Assembly (NCBI GenBank): GCA_977006965.1
Contig: OZ345367.1
Location: 1,116,001 to 1,180,000 of the forward strand
Length of the DNA stretch: 64,000 nt
Direction of reading: 5' to 3'
DNA from: Phymatolithon calcareum
Lineage: Eukaryota > Rhodophyta > Florideophyceae > Hapalidiales
A program made the translations under genes and the position numbers. Each line of letters begins with the position of its first letter. Positions within the stretch are counted from its first letter, which is position 1. Shown here one piece after another: positions 42,434 to 53,664 of this stretch. Under the pieces are notes generated by a model. That model worked only from the letters and a program-made list of their open reading frames with translations. It did not search any database and was not told where the DNA came from.

Positions 42434-44887
42434 TCACCACACTGCGCACTTCTTCGGTGGGTTGTACACACTTCCAGTCTTACACTTGAACACACGCGCG
42501 AAGTCAGGGTTTTGACTGAGAGGTCCTTGTACCCGAAACTGGCCTGGCGAATGGAATCCGTTGAGGATAAATTGCTTGAGCGTCTCAGGGCGGGTCTTCG
42601 TGCACCATACCTGCGCATATGCCACAAAGAACAGCTGGTGGTTTGTGAACAGGGGCGCAAGCACCGGGTTCGGAGCACGCGCCAACTCGTCCATGTTGCT
42701 TGTTGACCTTGCAAAAGCCTGGAACGACGTCTTCACTCCGTTCGCGTCTGCCAAGTTTTCGCCGAGACTCCGAGCTCCGTTAAGTGTCATGTTCAATCCG
42801 TCCGGGCGGTAGCCATTGAAAAGATCAACAAAGCACTGAGCACGCTCTTTGAACCTCTGAGTAGATTGCTGGGACCACCAGTCCACGAACCGTCCGTTCT
42901 TGTCGAATTGGCGTCCTAGGTTATCGAACCCATGCGATATCTCATGGCCAACAATTGCACCGATCGCTCCGTAGTTCATGGCGTCGGGGTAGTTCTGTGC
43001 GAAAAATGGCTGCTGCAAAATTCCTGCAGGAAATACTATCTCGTTCCATAAGGTATAATAGAACGCATTCACGACATGAGCATTATGGCGCCATTCAGAC
43101 TTGTCAACAGGCTTCCCTAGCCGGTCCAGATTCAGCTGACGGTAATATTGCAAACCTGCAACGATGTTTGCCGCAAATGAATTTCCAATGGTCAGGTTAC
43201 TGTACGTTTTGAAACTTGATGGGTTTCCAATTTTCCAGGCCAGTGCATCTAGTTTCTCCTTCGCCGCCTCTCGCGTCGGTGCATCCATCCAATCTTGACG
43301 ATTGATATTCTCCTTAAATTGGGCACCGATCTCTAGCGAAAGGCGCTCAACGGCCTTCCTTCCTTCTTCTGGGAAGTGCTTACGAACAAAAGCAGCACCC
43401 ACCGCGTCACCAACATACGAAGAGGTGACCTTCTCACATGTCTTCCAGATCTCTGGTTCCTTCGTCGTACCACGCAGAAGGCGGACAAGTTCTTCCCGCT
43501 TTTTGAAGATGTCTTTTCCCAGAATGCCTCGTGCGGCGTAAGTATGGACAAGGCTGCCCGCAAGATACGCTTTGGCAGTATTTCTCGAAGACATGTCTGT
43601 CTCAATTCGCTCCATCATATAGCTCACCATTGCGAAGTGCCTCAAGTTTGAAACGATCAAAGTGCCGTTAAGAGCGCTGATGTTCACTTTTGCGGCTTGC
43701 AGATATGTCCCAAAGGAGAGCGACTTTGGCAGTTGCGAAATCTTGACTACATTGTACATGTTGCTGATATTGCGGACCTCCAGGGGAGACAGCCGCACTT
43801 CAGAAAGCTGCTTTTCGAACTCGAATACATCATTGGCAAGCTCGGTGTAGTTTGATGGCGTAATGAGCCCGGAATGTCCAGCAACTTCCAATAAGGCCTC
43901 AATGTAGCGCACGTAGACCTTGATAATTTCTTGGCTTGAAGGATCTTCTGTGTTGTAGAAATTTCGACTTTGAAGACCGAGTTCAGTTTGCCTGAGTGAA
44001 AATACATAACGGTTGGGATCTCTGATATCAAGTGTCACATAGGCGCGAAATACACTTGACGAGCCGGTTTTGTGAACAGCAGCAATAGCGGCGGCGAAGG
44101 AGGGAGAATCTGTAATGGCCTCAAATGCTTCGATGAAAGGCGAAAGAGGACTAATGTTCAGTGGACCTTGGCTGAAGCCGTTGATACAAGAATCGTAAAG
44201 CCTACCGGCAATTGCATTGGGGTGATCGGGTTTTTGCAGATCAACTTCAAGAAGAGTTCGCAGCTTAAGCTGAATGTCGTTCTCAACAGTGGTAAATGAA
44301 CGGATGACCCGTGAGCTGTCGTCGGGAAGGGTTGTGTTGTTAAGCCAATTGCCACAAGTATACTGGTAGAAGTCCTGGCAAGGATCCACAGAAAGGTTCA
44401 TGGCCGAAAGTACAGAGCGTCCGACACACTCTGGAGTGGTACATGCCTTCTCTTCTCCTGAAAACAACTGCAGGTTATGCGTCTGGATTGATTGCCGTTG
44501 AATGTGCTCGAACTGGCTTTCGCGTCGTGCACGGCGCATATCGCGCTGCTCACGTGTCTTCTCAAGGTACACACGCTGCCTTTCAAGCTGCTCACGCAGA
44601 CTTTCATGCTTTTGTTGATTGCGTTGCTGGTATTGTCGCTCTCTCCGATGGCGTTCCAGTTCGCGAGCAATGCGAGAGTGCTCCCTCAAAATGCGATAGT
44701 GTTCCTTCTTCCGGCGTTGCGCCTCGCGTAAAGAGTGATCCGTATTCTGAAACAGTGAGCTGCTACCGTCGTTAGATACTGCAGGGGAAGCATGGGCAGG
44801 AAATGAAAGGAAGTCAACCTGAAGAAATAGGAAACAGAGGAGCAGCGGAATTGGAGCACAACGTCCCCAGTGCGCAAGATACGCCAT
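42434..44887 (-). CDS. M13 (neprilysin-family) secreted zinc metalloprotease, copy 2
   Basis: The 817-residue intact paralogue has the same architecture as copy 1: signal peptide, charged coiled-coil segment, M13 N-lobe, and catalytic lobe with HEISH, GENLADANG and terminal CAVW. It differs from copy 1 mainly in clusters near the active site: EWRHNAHVVNAFYYTLWNEI, ILQQPFFAQ and GAIGAIVGHEISHGFDNLG, against EWFFNAHVV-NAYYDPLANEM, ILQPPFFDQ and GAIGFVFG-HEISH-DDVG. Further differences are SVFRAYVTLDI (copy 1 AAVSRDI) and QTELG flanks. The regions between these clusters are nearly identical. The TATA box at 44,937-44,943 is conserved. The enzyme is presumably active, with altered substrate preference. 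Confidence 0.9.
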   Translation of the reverse strand: MAYLAHWGRCAPIPLLLCFLFLQVDFLSFPAHASPAVSNDGSSSLFQNTDHSLREAQRRKKEHYRILREHSRIARELERHRRERQYQQRNQQKHESLREQLERQRVYLEKTREQRDMRRARRESQFEHIQRQSIQTHNLQLFSGEEKACTTPECVGRSVLSAMNLSVDPCQDFYQYTCGNWLNNTTLPDDSSRVIRSFTTVENDIQLKLRTLLEVDLQKPDHPNAIAGRLYDSCINGFSQGPLNISPLSPFIEAFEAITDSPSFAAAIAAVHKTGSSSVFRAYVTLDIRDPNRYVFSLRQTELGLQSRNFYNTEDPSSQEIIKVYVRYIEALLEVAGHSGLITPSNYTELANDVFEFEKQLSEVRLSPLEVRNISNMYNVVKISQLPKSLSFGTYLQAAKVNISALNGTLIVSNLRHFAMVSYMMERIETDMSSRNTAKAYLAGSLVHTYAARGILGKDIFKKREELVRLLRGTTKEPEIWKTCEKVTSSYVGDAVGAAFVRKHFPEEGRKAVERLSLEIGAQFKENINRQDWMDAPTREAAKEKLDALAWKIGNPSSFKTYSNLTIGNSFAANIVAGLQYYRQLNLDRLGKPVDKSEWRHNAHVVNAFYYTLWNEIVFPAGILQQPFFAQNYPDAMNYGAIGAIVGHEISHGFDNLGRQFDKNGRFVDWWSQQSTQRFKERAQCFVDLFNGYRPDGLNMTLNGARSLGENLADANGVKTSFQAFARSTSNMDELARAPNPVLAPLFTNHQLFFVAYAQVWCTKTRPETLKQFILNGFHSPGQFRVQGPLSQNPDFARVFKCKTGSVYNPPKKCAVW

Positions 44888-44936
44888 GCTGGCGTCGAGG
44901 GGTGATTATGTCTGCATTGCGAGTTGAAGCAGTCCG

Positions 44937-44943
44937 TTTTATA
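44937..44943 (-). promoter_or_regulatory. TATA box of M13 copy 2
   Basis: TATAAAA on the minus strand, about 50 bp upstream of the ATG at 44,887, identical in sequence and spacing to copy 1. Confidence 0.55.
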
Positions 44944-45191
44944 GTGAGATAATGAAGGGGATGATACAGAAAGCAACAATGGGCGGAATGGGACAGGTGG
45001 CCAAGTGATAGAATTATTAGTCGAGATCCATTTCGATTCTGCTTTTGTTATAACAGATTCTATTAATTCGACAACAATACAAGTAATTTGGATATTAAGC
45101 CAGTTGGCAATTCCTCCATCTACTACGTTACAATATGAAAGCATGTGCTTTCACTCGGACATACTCTATGTGTCGAGCACGGGGATTTGCG

Positions 45192-45317
45192 ATGTTTTAT
45201 TTTAAAAGCTCCCAAACCCTCAATTTTAGCAACAGGGCCGCTTCTCACTCTATTCTCCTAGAATCTCCTTAATTCGAATTTCTCTTCAAGTGAGAGCGCG
45301 AGTAAGTCTTTTGCTAG
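45192..45317 (-). mobile_element. LINE-A 3' tail (unit 2)
   Basis: This is the orthologue of 35,525-35,650, inherited through the duplication of units 1 and 2. It has the same boundaries and a few substitutions. Confidence 0.7.
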
Positions 45318-45768
45318 AGCGCACCGCTATAGAATCGGGTCGGGAAATGATACAAGTTCGGATCAATGACGTTCTGTGTACATAGATCATCTATTGCACA
45401 GGTTATATCATAATATCGATACAGTAAGGTTACTGAGCGCTCTCCACCTTTGGTAAAATTGCATCCTCTGCAGTGCGCATCATAGATGGGATCAATTCTC
45501 GGTTAGAATCCTGTGTGTTTCTCTTTGATTGAAGAGCCTAATGGGATTTATGTTTGACTCCACTCTCGGATAACGATTTTTAGCATCACTCGCTGGGCTC
45601 TGCACAGGGCGCCTGGGGTAATATCGTATGATGATCATACGAGATTCTTCGCGACGTGCTCCGAACTTTTTCGCGAAATACTGTATTTCCAGAACTTTTT
45701 GCGACCAATCAGACCGAAAAGAACATGCAACAACAAAGTGTATGGTTATGGGTTTATGGTGCAACTAA

Positions 45769-46194
45769 CCCACGTGCAGACCTTATATGAGATTAATCGC
45801 TTATCAAGCAAAGAAAACTTCACAACTTGCAGAATATCGCCGGTTTTCAATTTTTTTCTTGTTGACGTTCGAAGAGATCGCCGGTTTTCCATTTTTTTTC
45901 TTGTTGACGTTCGAAGAGGGCTGTCTGCCTTCTATACAGATGCTCTTCGCCTTCAGAAGACTGCTTTATTTCTCTATAGAACTAAAGACATTTTATGGAA
46001 AAGGCGAGCTACGAGTAAACCAGTTATATGCGATATTTCGCATGTAACTTCGTAACCATAGTTGATATTTTTATGATGCTCGACACTCCAGCAGGATTTT
46101 CAACACGGACAAAAAATTCAAAAAAGCACAATGTTGCTATCAAAAACGTAGATTTTCCTTATATGGGAAAAATCGCATAACCCAAGCACGTGGG
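45769..46194. mobile_element. CCCACGTGCA MITE, unit 2 copy (426 bp)
   Basis: It has the same ends and the same CTAA flanks as the unit 1 copy. It is 40 bp longer because a segment containing CGCCGGTTTTC to TTCGAAGAG is tandemly duplicated (about 45,839-45,920). Confidence 0.8.
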
Positions 46195-46349
46195 CTAACC
46201 ATACAGTAGATAATTGCCTACGCCTTGAATATCTCGGTCATATTATGACGACGTTTCGCCTTGTGCGTCCGATGGCCATTGGCGACTCGGGTCTTGAATC
46301 TCGCTTGTGGAGGTCATGCAGAGCTGTTTCGGGTCAATTTTTTTAATCC

Positions 46350-46610
46350 AAGTAATTTAAAAGCCCCCCAGAATTCCGAAGATATTGGCAAGGCCTCCTT
46401 AGTTGCTACCTACCTTTGTTAGCTCACGAAAACGCACCGCCAGAAACGAGGACGGAATAACTTACGATCTCAGACAACCCTATCTCAGTTGCGGATCTCC
46501 TGTATAGTTCGCCGCGGACGACCCCGGGCAGCGAGGCGTCATTGTGTGTTCTCTGTTTTCGGTCAGTGCTACGCGTCGGGACGATAGACCGGCAACAATA
46601 CAGTAGTACT
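46350..46610 (-). mobile_element. LINE-B related tail (unit 2)
   Basis: This is the orthologue of 36,245-36,505, with the same GGGGGCTTTTAAATTACTTG end on the minus strand. Confidence 0.6.
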
Positions 46611-46861
46611 AAAAATAGAATACGGTTGTGCAGAGCTTCGGCTTTCTATTGTTAAAACTGGATCATGGCGTAGTTTGAAGATTTATTGTATACGCGTTCC
46701 GGCTTCCTAATATGTTCCTGCTCAGGGTCTCGACCAGTGGTCTGTAAGCCTATCTATTGCTTTTTCTAACTCGGTCAGCTCGTCCGGTGTTCTCGTAGGC
46801 TTCAATGGGGTGAGTATCATAGCAGTAATGTCACTTGTCGGCTACTAGAACCCCATTGGCA

Positions 46862-47244
46862 GAGGGACCTTCTTGAGAATTCATCAAAATCGCGGCATAG
46901 ACCCAGTCAAAAAAGTCCTCATTACCAGTCATTATTTCGTGGACTGGTTACCAGGACGCGGCATAGGTTTTCAGTGGCTGAGTGTTGATTTGCAAACTTT
47001 CGCTTCAGATGTTTTTGCACACTTTTGAGCAAAAACTTGGAACATCACGAAAAGTTTGGTTGAAAAGCAATTCCACGTCCGAAAACTAAAAATCGTTATG
47101 AGAAAAAATGTCCCATAGATGAGCACATCAGCTACGCCATACCTATGCCGCGTCCTCATTACCAGTGAAAATATTTCGGACTGGATTTGAGGACTTTTTC
47201 AGACTGGTAGTGCGGACGCAAAAATCGAATTCTCAAGGTCCCTC
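46862..47244. mobile_element. Fold-back MITE Q (383 bp), unit 2 only
   Basis: The ends GAGGGACCTT-TTGAGAATTC and GAATTCTCAAGGTCCCTC are inverted repeats, with two extra bases in the left one. Inverted subterminal blocks follow (AAAAAAGTCCTCATTACCAGT against GAGGACTTTTTCAGACTGG; GCGGCATAG against CTATGCCGCG). TGGCA flanks both sides. Unit 1 has the empty site CCATTGGCAGGAGAGGACGG at 37,052-37,071. It has no coding capacity. Confidence 0.75.
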
Positions 47245-47302
47245 TGGCAGGAGAGGACGGGAAAACTCGAAATTTGGAAAATTTATTTCAATATTTGAAA
47301 TA

Positions 47303-48278
47303 CAGGCAATCCTCGGTAACTGGATCTTCGAATTTAGAATATCCTAGGTTTTCCGAATACAGGAGACATCCACGACTACGGTTTTTTGCACAAATTTATC
47401 TAAATTTTAAGGTTCTCAGAATATTCGACATTTGAATATTGTCAATGTTTGAATCACCGTGCATGCTTTAAATTTGCAAGCTTTTTTGATTCAGTTTCAT
47501 AGGAGCATATTCACCACGTGGGCGCTTCGCTTAGACGCGAATACAGCTGCTAAATTTCTAACACTGTTTTCTGGGCTGGACATGTAACAAATCCTTCAAC
47601 GAGGCGCATATGACGGCCAATCTCCCAGAGCTGGGGCATATGCAAGACATTTCGACCGCATTTCCGGCTTTCGACCGTGATGGCACATACACATGTAACA
47701 CAAGAGGTATCAAACAGTCGATCCTCGATTTTTGAATCTCAGATTTTTGAAAATCCTCGATTTTTTGAATACAGAATGCCTGTCCCAAGTTGGTTTCACA
47801 TTAAATTTTAACGAAAATAAAGGATTACTGAATACTCAAATATAGAATATCTAAATTGATAGCTTCAAACCGAAAGGCTCTTTTTTGATTATTTTTAGGA
47901 CTCCTGTATTAAACGTCCACCATTGGGGATTTTCTATGAGAGAAGTCCCTTGGACAGCTTGGAGTACGTGAACAATTGCGATATGCAGCACAGTCGGGAG
48001 ATGATCAATGACGCTGTTCCGTCTACAAATATCGATATTTGTAGACAGAACAGCGTCATATTGGGAATCCAGCCGATCGGCTGGATTCCCAATGTGGTAC
48101 AGCACAGCTTCTTCAAAGTTGACATAAATAATTTAATGTAATCTTGAGCTGTAATTTTTCTTAATTTCGCTATGATACGACTTCGATACTTGGATAACCT
48201 CGATTTTTGAATATCAGGGTAGCTGACATTGTCTATGCAAAAATGGAGGATTGACATCCAGATATCAAGGATTGACTG
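47303..48278. mobile_element. Pogo/Tigger-like element P, unit 2 copy (976 bp)
   Basis: The left end TA-CAGGCAATCCTCGGTAACTGG and the right end GGATTGACTG-TA retain both TA duplications. It carries the two tandem palindromes (48,009-48,093). The flanks TTTGAAATA and TAGCGGACGACCGTGATCAC join directly at the empty site near 61,773. It has no transposase. Confidence 0.8.
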
Positions 48279-48639
48279 TAGCGGACGACCGTGATCACTA
48301 CTCGGGTAATGTCGGTACATCTATCATGTCCGCCGAGGGCCCAAGCAACATTCGAATAGCAGCAAACAAAGAAGAGGATGCAAATGCCGCCGCGGGTGTT
48401 GCAGCCCAAGATGCAGAATCACCCGCAAGCGACAACACTAAAAACCCCATGCCGGCATTGCAAACAACTCCGTCCTCTTGTGTTACACAATGACCCAGAC
48501 CGCGCATAGTTGAACAAGACTATTAGAATTAGAGAATATAATGACGGAAGAAATGATAGTGTGATGCGATATTCTTAGACAATGCGAAAGTAGTACACGG
48601 GAAGCTGCTCTGGTGTCGGCGAACTCTGGCGTTGAGGGT

Positions 48640-49915
48640 TTCTAAAATAAAAACTTACAATTTCCGCCCGGTATGGCAATCCTATCAAATCTGCCCACCT
48701 CAATCCTGCCATCACCTACCTCTTGAGATCATACACTGCGTGCAGACCATCGATGATGGCTTACACCCCTCCGCAAAACAACTACCGCCGGTGACCCGCA
48801 AGGATCGATACCTTTTGCCTTGCCGCGGCGGCACATCCGGTGGCAGCCGGAAAGCGACCATGCGCGATGAGATCCGGGCATTGATCGACATCGCTAAAGA
48901 CTGTCTTGGCGCTGCAACCAGTGGCAGTCGAGAAGCAGCGCCGCGCGAAGGATTCCCGTGCCGAGCCAAGTCGCTCGACACAGTCTCGAGCCGCAACCAG
49001 CGGCAGTCGAGAAGCGGCCGCGCGCAAAAACGCTCCCGCGCCAACCTAAATCGCCCGACAGTGCCTGGGCGCCACAACCGGTGGCCGCCTGAAAGAACCC
49101 TTAGGGGTATGACAAGCGGGCCAAGGACGTCTTCTGGATGCTTTCTATACGACCTTCCCACCGGGTTGCGCCACGCGGCACTACGCTGCGACAGGCCGAG
49201 ACTCTGAGCGTCGCATTCACAGGCGCGCGCACCCGCGGCGGTTTAAAACGCGGCGCCACGCGGCGCAGGGTCGAAAGCTTGCGCGACAGTCTCACCGGCG
49301 CGCACAGTCGCCAGCAACTGCTTCAGAGTCCGAGCCTCGCCGACCGAAGTCCCTATATAAAGCCGGACGTCCGCGAAACCTTGATCTCCAGCACACGCAT
49401 CGCAAGCTTGCAGACGCGTTCACACGGAGGTACGCACTTCAGAACGTGCCTGAACCGAGACGTGAACCGCGTGCGAGGCAGCGAACATCGTAATGAGCTC
49501 TTTGGTACACCGGCTGTCCGTTTCCCACAAGGACTCGTGCGACATCTGATTTCTCTGCGGAAGGTTGACAGGAGAGCCCTTCGAGTTGGAAGTCCGCGTT
49601 TTTTTGTTGACCACCCACCCATCCTTCACAGTCTTTTGTAGTAGTTGTCAAGATATCGCACGGCTTCAACTACGGCAATCCGGTTCTCCAACAAACGGTG
49701 CTTGTCCAGGAGGAGGTTCCTAAGAGTTACAGGACGGTGCTCGGAATCTCTAGTAAGGACAAGCGCGACACAGCTCACCGTCTCTGGGGAGCTAGACCGT
49801 TGGACGCCGTGAAAGCTAAGTCGCCAAAATTACGGTCTTATGCTTCCAATAAAACCGCAGATCTTATTCAAGTCTGTCAAAGGCAGGCAGTCTCCAAACC
49901 TGCATCGCTATCACA
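48640..49915. other. GC-rich module (unit 2), no recognised gene
   Basis: This is the counterpart of 38,440-39,660, with the same TATA-like CTATATAAAGC (49,353-49,363). Open frames are longer in this copy (+ 48,632-49,207 and + 49,138-49,641) but are Arg/Ser/Pro-rich, as expected from random GC-rich sequence. I do not assign a gene. Confidence 0.35.
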
Positions 49916-51007
49916 AATAATATATCCTCTGTGATTCTGTTGCTTCAGGAATTCCACCCTTAACATCCAGGAAGCAACAGCGCAACAGTCCCCCAAGCAG
50001 TGGGAGGCTAATAGTACAGCCGTACTAACAGATGTGTGCTTGAAATCGCTCTGTGTTTGTCAATGGAAAGTATCACACTTGCATCATGCCACAACCTGAC
50101 CTCGAACCATTTGGGGAGTAAAATAAGGAGAATCAATATTTGCAATTCACTTCAAGTATATAAGTTTTATAATATGGAAGAGACTCTCACAGATCTGATC
50201 CATCATATTCCACATGCACACAGTCCATTCTTGTCCTTGTTTATTGCGGAAATGGCGGACTTCTCAAAAAGTGACCGTTACTCGTCCATGACTTTCCCTC
50301 GCCACGGTGGTTGCTCCTCCGAGAAATGCCCCTCGAAGAGTTGTGCCCTCGCACAGCGTAGCATCGCATTATCAATCGGATCATGTGACCTCCATTCTCG
50401 ACCTTTTCTTCGCCTTCTCCGATCGCGCACTCTCTCATGTATTCAAGGTGAGAATGAGACGAGCACCACACCTACAATCGTGCGGCACGTTTCTCGTTCA
50501 TTATACAGTTTCCCCTGAAGGTGTCCCAATGCGCGTTTCCTCTGGCAACTCACGGCTTTGCCGTATGTTATGGCATCGTGCTGCAGAAAAACATTGACTA
50601 CTCGCCGCCGTTGACGCCTTAGACAAAGTGCACCACAGCTTCATGCGCCGTAGTTACCAACTATGCTTCCCATGTTTCATATTTGGAGAAACGACCGAGA
50701 AACCGTCAATAGAAACCACCAGTCTCATTCCCTGGACCGTCCCAGCTGCGAATTGGCATAATCCTCTCGCTTTCGCCATGTTCGAATCTTATACGACTTC
50801 TCCGATGCCGCCATCTCAAAGGATAGAATACTGGATGACAGACAGAAATGCAAAGCATCCACTACCCAGTACGTGAGTGCTTTCTTTCTTTATTGCGGAA
50901 TTATCTCTCACGCGAAAGGCAAGCCCCTGAAGCTGTTTGAAAACAGCTTCTCATTTTTCAGAAACTTGAGTACGTCTAGTGGTTTCTCACGGCATAATTC
51001 CTCTGCA

Positions 51008-51974
51008 ACAAGGCACTAATCCAGCCACGTTGGGAATACGCAATGCATCTAACGCCATGGACAGAAGACATTGAGAAGGCCGCCAAGGAAGTTGACCAAA
51101 CGTTCTTCAGCCAAATGTTTGGTCCTCTCTCCAGAGGAAGGTCAGACAGACTCCGACTGTTGTGCCGAATCCAAGCACCGAACCAAAGACGGGAAATCCT
51201 GGCCTTCAAGATGCTGAGGAGAACAAAGGACAAAGAAAAGATTTACCTACAAAAGCCGCCTGAGAGCAGAAACAACCAAGAGCTCCAGTCGACCAGGAAC
51301 GACATTGCCGCTATGGAAAACAGGGAACCGTTTGTGGAAGCAACCAAACACATTCAAGCAAAGCAGTCTGCCGAAATGCTTCGCTCAAAATTCCTCACAA
51401 TGGAAGGAGATCGTCTCGAATTGAAGAGGAAGAGGAGAATCCCGTATGACAAAACGAGCGAGCTACCAGCAATCCTCAAACTCCCGAAGGTGAAGCACAG
51501 GCAATTAGCGCTTCAGTACGTCTGCGGAAGATTTCCGCAGGTGTCGACAACAAGCATGGTGGAAAAATTTGGAAACCGAGCTCGACAGCATATGGCAACT
51601 CTGGAAAACAATCTGTCAGGATACGACTTGAAAGAAGACAAAAGACCGGATACCGAGAGAGCACTTAACGAGCTTTTGCTATTCAGCAAGACCATCATAG
51701 AGTGCATGGAAAATGAAGAAGGACTGCTCTGAAATCAAGATACGAGAAGTTAACTAGATGTCCCTTGGGACACAAAGCCAAATAGCGGGAACACCAGCAG
51801 CGAACCCACAAGAACACCACATAGTAGGTAGGACGATCCAGGTTCCAAACTTTCCCCACCGCCTATGGAAGGCGGTAGGTTTCAACGGTATACACACTGG
51901 AAGGTAGCAACTGAGGAAGCCTTGCCCGTATATTCGTAAGACTGTGAGGCTTTTAAATAAACTCCAATCAAAAA
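51008..51974 (+). mobile_element. LINE-B 5'-truncated insertion, 967 bp, 12-bp target duplication, unit 3 only
   Basis: AATTCCTCTGCA flanks it exactly (50,996-51,007 and 51,975-51,986). Unit 2 shows the uninterrupted target at about 40,743. It ends with the family-B tail GAGGCTTTTAAATAAACT followed by CCAATCAAAAA. It contains the intact C-terminal part of the LINE-B ORF. It inserted after unit 3 arose. Confidence 0.92.
51010..51732 (+). pseudogene. LINE-B ORF, C-terminal 240 residues
   Basis: The frame is open from the insertion edge: KALIQPRWEYAMHLTPW, then a Lys/Arg/Glu-rich helical region, an LALQYVCGRFPQVS segment and a final ENEEGLL before the stop. It is homologous to the C-terminal third of the LINE-A RT protein (PKWEYAIHLTP), so it is the region after RT. 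The RT core is missing through 5' truncation. The fragment has no internal stop and is therefore recent. It cannot act alone. Confidence 0.85.
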
Positions 51975-52018
51975 AATTCCTCTGCAGTCTTGGTGCCCGC
52001 TGTGACTGCTTTCTGTTC

Positions 52019-52172
52019 TTGGCCTACTTTGTTTCATTCCCAATTTCGAAATAGGGAATGAAACAAGGTAGGCCAACGAGACGGAACAAAAGCCAAGCAG
52101 AAACAAAGCAAAAAAACTAGCAAAAAGGGGATCTCCTTTTGCTTTGTTTCTGCTTGGCTTTTGTTCGGTCTC
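52019..52172. repeat. Two adjacent long hairpins (unit 3)
   Basis: This is the counterpart of the hairpin pair in units 1 and 2, with the same loops and high arm complementarity. Confidence 0.8.
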
Positions 52173-53664
52173 CACGGCACAGGCTTTCTTTACCACCTCA
52201 CCTTCTACCGAACTATCCAGTCCTTTACAATCCAGTTTCCGGTGTTTGTTCCACGACCCACCCGGTCGTCGTTTAAACGACTGGTCTTGTGCCGCCACTC
52301 TTAAAGGTCACTCCGAGTAGAGATGATTGAATGGACCACCACACGTGGCACATTTCATGCCGTTTTATCCTCTCCATCAATAGCCTTTCGGAGTACTCTC
52401 TACCATGGAAGCCAAACTTGCAGTCATCACCTCTTTCGTGATCAGCAAGCTCATTCGCTTGTGAGCAGTATGGTGCAACTCTCCTGCTGGAGTGCATAGA
52501 AGCCGAACAGGAATTTCACCTAGGGCCCAATCTTTGTAATATTATGCCACCAAGAGACGTCACTCTACACAATTGCGTCGTCACTGTTTCGGTTCCCGCA
52601 TCTTTCAAATGGAGAGCCTTGGCAGTTTTCCTGCCGCGCACCAATCCTCAATTGATTGAAGTGGCGCCGTACCTCCCGTGTAACTCAGCTTCATCACATT
52701 CTTACAACACTTCTGCATGCTCTGCAATGAACGTATATCAAGTACAGCAAAGCGCTGATATATTGAATATCTCGATTATTGTGATAAGTACTAGAGGGCT
52801 ACGTCATCCTATTTCGAAGCTTAATTAACAGGGACTGCTCAGTATAGGCATTTGTAACGTCATTGACAAGAATTGTTGCACTTATATATGAAATTGGTGA
52901 TTCATCTATACGCGGAGCCATATTTAAATATGAATACTCTCGCCCTCATTGATCATCTTTCATCAACATCGGCTTCGTTGACTTGACAAAGGACTAATAA
53001 ATGTCCAACCGCCGAAGCCGTGGAGCAAGTTAGTCTCAGTCATCTCTTATTTGGCTGTTGCCTGTGTTTGAGCGCAACGAAAAGCCTATTCCATGGCTGT
53101 CCCTAGATATGGCATGAAATATGTCACGTCCAGTCAGGCCTCATTGCCCGCGACTATGCTATCACCTCATAAAAGCTTTGCTTAGCCCCAGACAAGAATA
53201 AAGAGTCGAACAAAAAGACCGACTGAGAAGAGCGATTGTGCTCCACTAAACAACTTGATCAATGTTGGCTGAAGGATCACCAAGTTTCATGGAGCCCAAA
53301 TATTGCTCTTTGCTTACCAGATAGAGATTTGCTGTGGTTGAAAGAAAACTGGAGGCAAGAGTTCAGAGCTAGGCCCCCAACGACGCCGAGCATGCAAGCG
53401 TGTTCGCAGACCAGTTCGATTCAAAATCCTTCCAATCTGGAAGGGCATATTCAAAAGCGTGAGAAGCGCAAACTTGTTGGCATCTTTCAAGTCGGAGGAG
53501 AAAACGGATCCTGAGAGAAAAATTGGCAAGACTTCTAATGAAAAATGCGGTTGCTGTTTTTGGGCATCTAATGATTCCAGTATGTTGAAATCTTCAACTC
53601 TAAGTGTGGCTGTTGGGAATATTAAAGCGACTAAAAAACACGACATTGGCTGCCCAGAACGGAG

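Larger units (their letters stand above)
39667..49920. repeat. Array unit 2 (10.25 kb)
   Basis: The unit directly follows unit 1 head to tail and is colinear with it. It carries M13 gene 2, a LINE-A tail, the CCCACGTGCA MITE, a LINE-B tail, fold-back element Q (absent from units 1 and 3), the pogo-like element P and the GC-rich module at its right end. It is the least interrupted unit, so its length is probably nearest to the duplicated ancestor of units 1 and 2. Confidence 0.85.
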
